A stretch of DNA of 6,021 nt, taken from NCBI GenBank assembly GCA_902465425.1, contig CABQNA010000098.1, positions 1 through 6,021 on the forward strand, given 5' to 3'. A program made the position numbers and the translations under genes. The notes under the pieces are model-generated. The model was not told where the DNA came from. It made no database searches and saw only the letters and a list, made by a program, of their open reading frames with translations. Shown here in pieces: positions 5,250 to 6,021 of this stretch; within the stretch, counting starts at the first letter, position 1; each line of letters begins with the position of its first letter. Source of the DNA: an uncultured Collinsella sp. Its GTDB lineage: Bacteria; Actinomycetota; Coriobacteriia; Coriobacteriales; Coriobacteriaceae.

Positions 5250-6021
5250 CTAGGCGCGGTGCCAGTCGGTCAGGCAGGCATCGAGGGAGGCGATGAGCGC
5301 ATCCTTGTCCATGTGACGGCCGATGATGCACAGGCTCGTCATACGGTCGCCCGTCTCGTCGTCCCAAATCTGTATGATCTCGGGGTTCTCGTCGATAATC
5401 TTCTGCTTCTCGCCCTCGGGCGCGGAGTCAACGAACAGACCGTTCTCCATCAGGCGCATCTGGTGGCCAGCCTGCTCAAACATGTAGCACATGTCCGGAT
5501 CGCCGGTCTGCCACAGCGGGCCCTTGACGCGAATGACCTCGTCGGGCCACTCCTGCTCAACAAAATTGGTGAACTTCTGCAGGTCAAACGGCTTGCGGCG
5601 CGAGTAAACAAAGGTCTCGATGTCGTACTCGAGCACCTCAGGGTCGTCGTGCTCCTCGGGATGCTCCATGGCCTCGATCCAGGCGGCGGAGTTGTAGGCG
5701 CGCATAAAGTCGAAGCGGTCGGTGTCGAGCAGTTCCTCCATGGGAACCTCGCCGTTTTGGGCCTCGACGATCACGGCGTCTTTCTGCAGGCTACGCACGA
5801 TGGCCTTGAGCTCGGCGATCTGCTCGGGCGTCACGGTATCGGTCTTGTTGAGGATCAGTGTGGAGCAGAACTCGATCTGCTGGATGAGCAGGCTTTCGAT
5901 GTCGTCCTCGTCGATATCCTCGGCCAGCAGGTCGCGACCGCCGTTGAACTCGTCGTACATGCGGGCGCAGTCGACCACGGCCACGATGTTGTCGAGCGCG
6001 AGCTTGGGCTCGCCGCCCACC
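5250..6021 (-). CDS. COG0523/CobW-family GTPase (putative metal chaperone), 3' part
   Basis: The window holds the last 256 codons or so; the frame runs off the end at 6021, and the GTG at 6018-6020 is read as an internal valine (VGGEPKLAL), not a start. NIVAVVDCARMYDEF (11-25 of the visible part) is the strand after the Walker B region, and LILNKTD (55-61) is the guanine-specifying NKxD motif. A linker, EHPEEHDDPEVLEY (119-132), precedes a CobW C-terminal domain (about 131-250) that starts YDIETFVYSRRKPFDLQKF. The P-loop and the metal-binding CxCC motif expected in the first 100 residues lie outside the window. Relatives deliver zinc, cobalt or other metals to target proteins; the metal is unknown here. 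Transcription should end at the hairpin at 5177-5211. Confidence 0.85.
   Translation of the reverse strand, partial: VGGEPKLALDNIVAVVDCARMYDEFNGGRDLLAEDIDEDDIESLLIQQIEFCSTLILNKTDTVTPEQIAELKAIVRSLQKDAVIVEAQNGEVPMEELLDTDRFDFMRAYNSAAWIEAMEHPEEHDDPEVLEYDIETFVYSRRKPFDLQKFTNFVEQEWPDEVIRVKGPLWQTGDPDMCYMFEQAGHQMRLMENGLFVDSAPEGEKQKIIDENPEIIQIWDDETGDRMTSLCIIGRHMDKDALIASLDACLTDWHRA

Overview
The window looks like a piece of chromosome from a high-GC Gram-positive bacterium. GC-rich codon use, strong purine-rich ribosome binding sites and the style of the short gene-boundary palindromes suggest a gut actinobacterium of the Coriobacteriia (Collinsella/Olsenella type). This placement is inferred from general familiarity and was not tested by any search.

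Layout. Positions 1-164 hold the 3' end of a + strand gene whose tail resembles the C-terminus of EF-G-like, ribosomal-protection-type translation GTPases. A 93-base gap (165-257) carries three GTATAA hexamers spaced exactly 10 bases apart. Three + strand genes follow in a tight row: an orphan AAA-type ATPase with a C-terminal winged-helix-like region (258-1376), a RimJ/RimL-type GNAT acetyltransferase (1427-1981), and an 830-residue UvrA paralogue (2034-4526) that lacks the UvrB-binding domain (UvrA2/DrrC type). The - strand then carries trmL, a tRNA wobble 2'-O-methyltransferase with an unusual insertion of about 43 residues (4556-5155). Behind it lies a 15-bp-stem terminator (5177-5211), and then the 3' part of a COG0523/CobW-family GTPase (5250-6021), cut by the window edge.

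The most striking non-coding signal is a dispersed palindromic repeat of 26-27 bases, arms TGTGACAAAGGG / CCCTTTGTCACA in its best copy. It occurs four times (about 161, 1378, 1983 and 4533), and each copy overlaps or sits next to a stop codon. One copy supplies the stop codon of trmL. Two copies share extra identity that reaches back into the last codons of the genes before them.

How the genes may work together: a ribosomal-protection-like GTPase, an acetyltransferase and a UvrA2-type ABC ATPase in a row each have relatives that act in drug tolerance. A stress or self-protection neighbourhood is therefore possible, but it is inference. The trmL and COG0523 genes on the other strand look like housekeeping genes. 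No rRNA, tRNA, CRISPR array, prophage or transposase gene was seen.
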